This document shows positions 63,363 to 64,000 of a stretch of 64,000 bases of DNA, piece after piece. A program made the translations under genes and the position numbers. The notes beneath the pieces were generated by a model, which saw only the letters and a list, made by a program, of their open reading frames with translations, was not told where the DNA came from and did not search any database. The stretch comes from Saprospiraceae bacterium. GTDB lineage: Bacteria; Bacteroidota; Bacteroidia; Chitinophagales; Saprospiraceae. Every line of letters begins with the position of its first letter. Position 1 is the stretch's first letter. The stretch lies in assembly GCA_041392805.1 (NCBI GenBank), contig JAWKLJ010000001.1, forward strand, positions 372,001-436,000, written 5' to 3'.

Positions 63363-63471
63363 GCTGGTTCTCGAGCTCCAGCTCGTGAACCTGTCACTTC
63401 CAAGACTGGCTGTAGCGCCAGCTACATCACTGCTCGTACACGATCCTGGGTGGCGAGCTCCAGCTCGGCGG
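63363..63471 (+). repeat. Dispersed repeat family B, copy 4
   Basis: GCTGGTTCTCGAGCTCCAGC to GAGCTCCAGCTCGGCGGGCA, in the tail shared by both arrays. Confidence 0.7.
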
Positions 63472-63611
63472 GCAAGGCAACTGCATGGCATAATGTGGCA
63501 TACCTAAAGGCGTGCTTTTTACAGAAAATTGTAACGTAGATTTATCGGGAAGAACGCATCAAGGAAATTTCGGCGCAAGCAATTAAAACAAAAAAAATCA
63601 AACAATATGTT

Positions 63612-63619
63612 TATCTTTG
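63612..63619 (+). promoter_or_regulatory. Bacteroidota-type -7 box of the truncated Rpn gene
   Basis: TATCTTTG, 18 bp before the ATG at 63638, identical in context to 47440-47447. The truncated gene therefore keeps its promoter. Confidence 0.5.
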
Positions 63620-63637
63620 CAATAAATACAAACAAAG

Positions 63638-63979
63638 ATGGCATTAGAAGATAAGTTTGTTAACCCACTTACTGATTTTGGATTCAAGAAATTATTTGGA
63701 GCAAATTTTTCATTAGAGGATAGACAAGCCTATGAAGACAGTCTAAAATATTATAGAGACCTCAAGAATGTGGTTGACACTTCAAGAGAAAAAGGGATTG
63801 AAGAGGGCAAAATAGAAGGTAGAATAGAAGGCAAAATAGAAGGCAAAATAGAAGGTAGAATAGAAGGTAGAAAAGAAGGCAAAATAGAAGTTGCGATTGA
63901 ATTAAAAAAGAACAAAATTCCGGTTGAAATAATAATGAAATCAACAGGGCTAACAAAAGAAGAAATTGAAAATATATAA
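63638..63979 (+). CDS. Internally deleted Rpn-family protein lacking the nuclease core
   Basis: 113 residues: the first 21 residues (MALEDKFVNPLTDFGFKKLF G) are joined in frame to ANFSLEDRQAYEDSLKYY, skipping about 190 residues that contain D66 and E80/Q82. The C-terminal part is complete, with seven EGKI/EGRI/EGRK repeats instead of the five in the full-length copy at 47466. Promoter and start are intact. It may be a decaying copy, or a non-catalytic partner that modulates full-length Rpn (inference). Confidence 0.8.
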   Translation: MALEDKFVNPLTDFGFKKLFGANFSLEDRQAYEDSLKYYRDLKNVVDTSREKGIEEGKIEGRIEGKIEGKIEGRIEGRKEGKIEVAIELKKNKIPVEIIMKSTGLTKEEIENI

Positions 63980-64000
63980 CCTTCTCAGGCACCTAAATAT

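Overview
The window looks like a chromosomal piece of a Bacteroidota bacterium, probably of the Saprospiria/Lewinella type. Supporting signs are a SusC/SusD pair under an ECF sigma/FecR switch, a secreted M43 protease with a type IX secretion sorting domain, TonB-plug/MG2 surface proteins, and promoters with the Bacteroidota -7 box (TAnnTTTG). No rRNA or tRNA gene was seen.

Positions 1-25,800 are ordinary chromosome. A polysaccharide-utilisation locus on the minus strand (1-11,479) runs sigma factor, FecR, SusC with an STN domain, SusD and two heparinase II/III-like lyases, the second cut by the window edge. Then come a frameshifted TonB-plug/MG2 protein, an Nramp-like transporter next to a 56-bp tandem repeat, an enolase-superfamily enzyme, an AhpD-like protein, a CaiB-type CoA-transferase, an M43 protease and two small tandem paralogues. 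Palindromic and MITE-like repeats are scattered between them.

Positions 26,700-64,000 form a large, layered type III CRISPR island. (a) 26,741-29,254 is a three-gene operon: a stand-alone minimal CRISPR polymerase (mCpol), a CARF-like protein with a C-terminal EAD11-like adaptor, and a Card1/Can2-like CARF nuclease. (b) 30,368-39,143 is a III-D-like effector operon: Cas10 with GGDD but no HD domain, Csm3-like, Csx10-like, double-RAMP, a small cas-associated protein, a large TIGR03986-type RAMP, and a protein starting with another EAD11-like domain. (c) Two different Cas6 genes follow. (d) CRISPR array 1 (repeat R1) follows the second Cas6. (e) 49,022-54,401 is an adaptation operon: two unknown proteins, a sigma factor, a reverse transcriptase, Cas1, a YhcG/DUF1016-type nuclease and Cas2. 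(f) CRISPR array 2 (repeat R2) follows, behind a leader nearly identical to that of array 1.

The most striking structure is in array 2. Two near-identical IS110-family elements sit exactly between nucleotides 28 and 29 of a CRISPR repeat, at the border of the 8-nt crRNA handle. They flank an R1-type array segment embedded in the R2 array. The non-coding end of each IS contains paired short matches to its own termini and an 8/8 match to the right half of the CRISPR repeat, as expected of a bridge RNA programmed for CRISPR repeats. Another repeated element interrupts the last repeat of both arrays at the same nucleotide and is tandemly amplified with repeat fragments. Both array tails end in the same duplicated module, a hairpin plus an Rpn-family gene, one copy of which has lost its nuclease core.

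A plausible reading is that one adaptation module serves two arrays through a common leader, two Cas6 enzymes process two repeat types, Cas10 makes cyclic oligoadenylate that activates the Card1-like nuclease, and the mCpol/CARF-EAD11 pair adds a second nucleotide-signalling arm.
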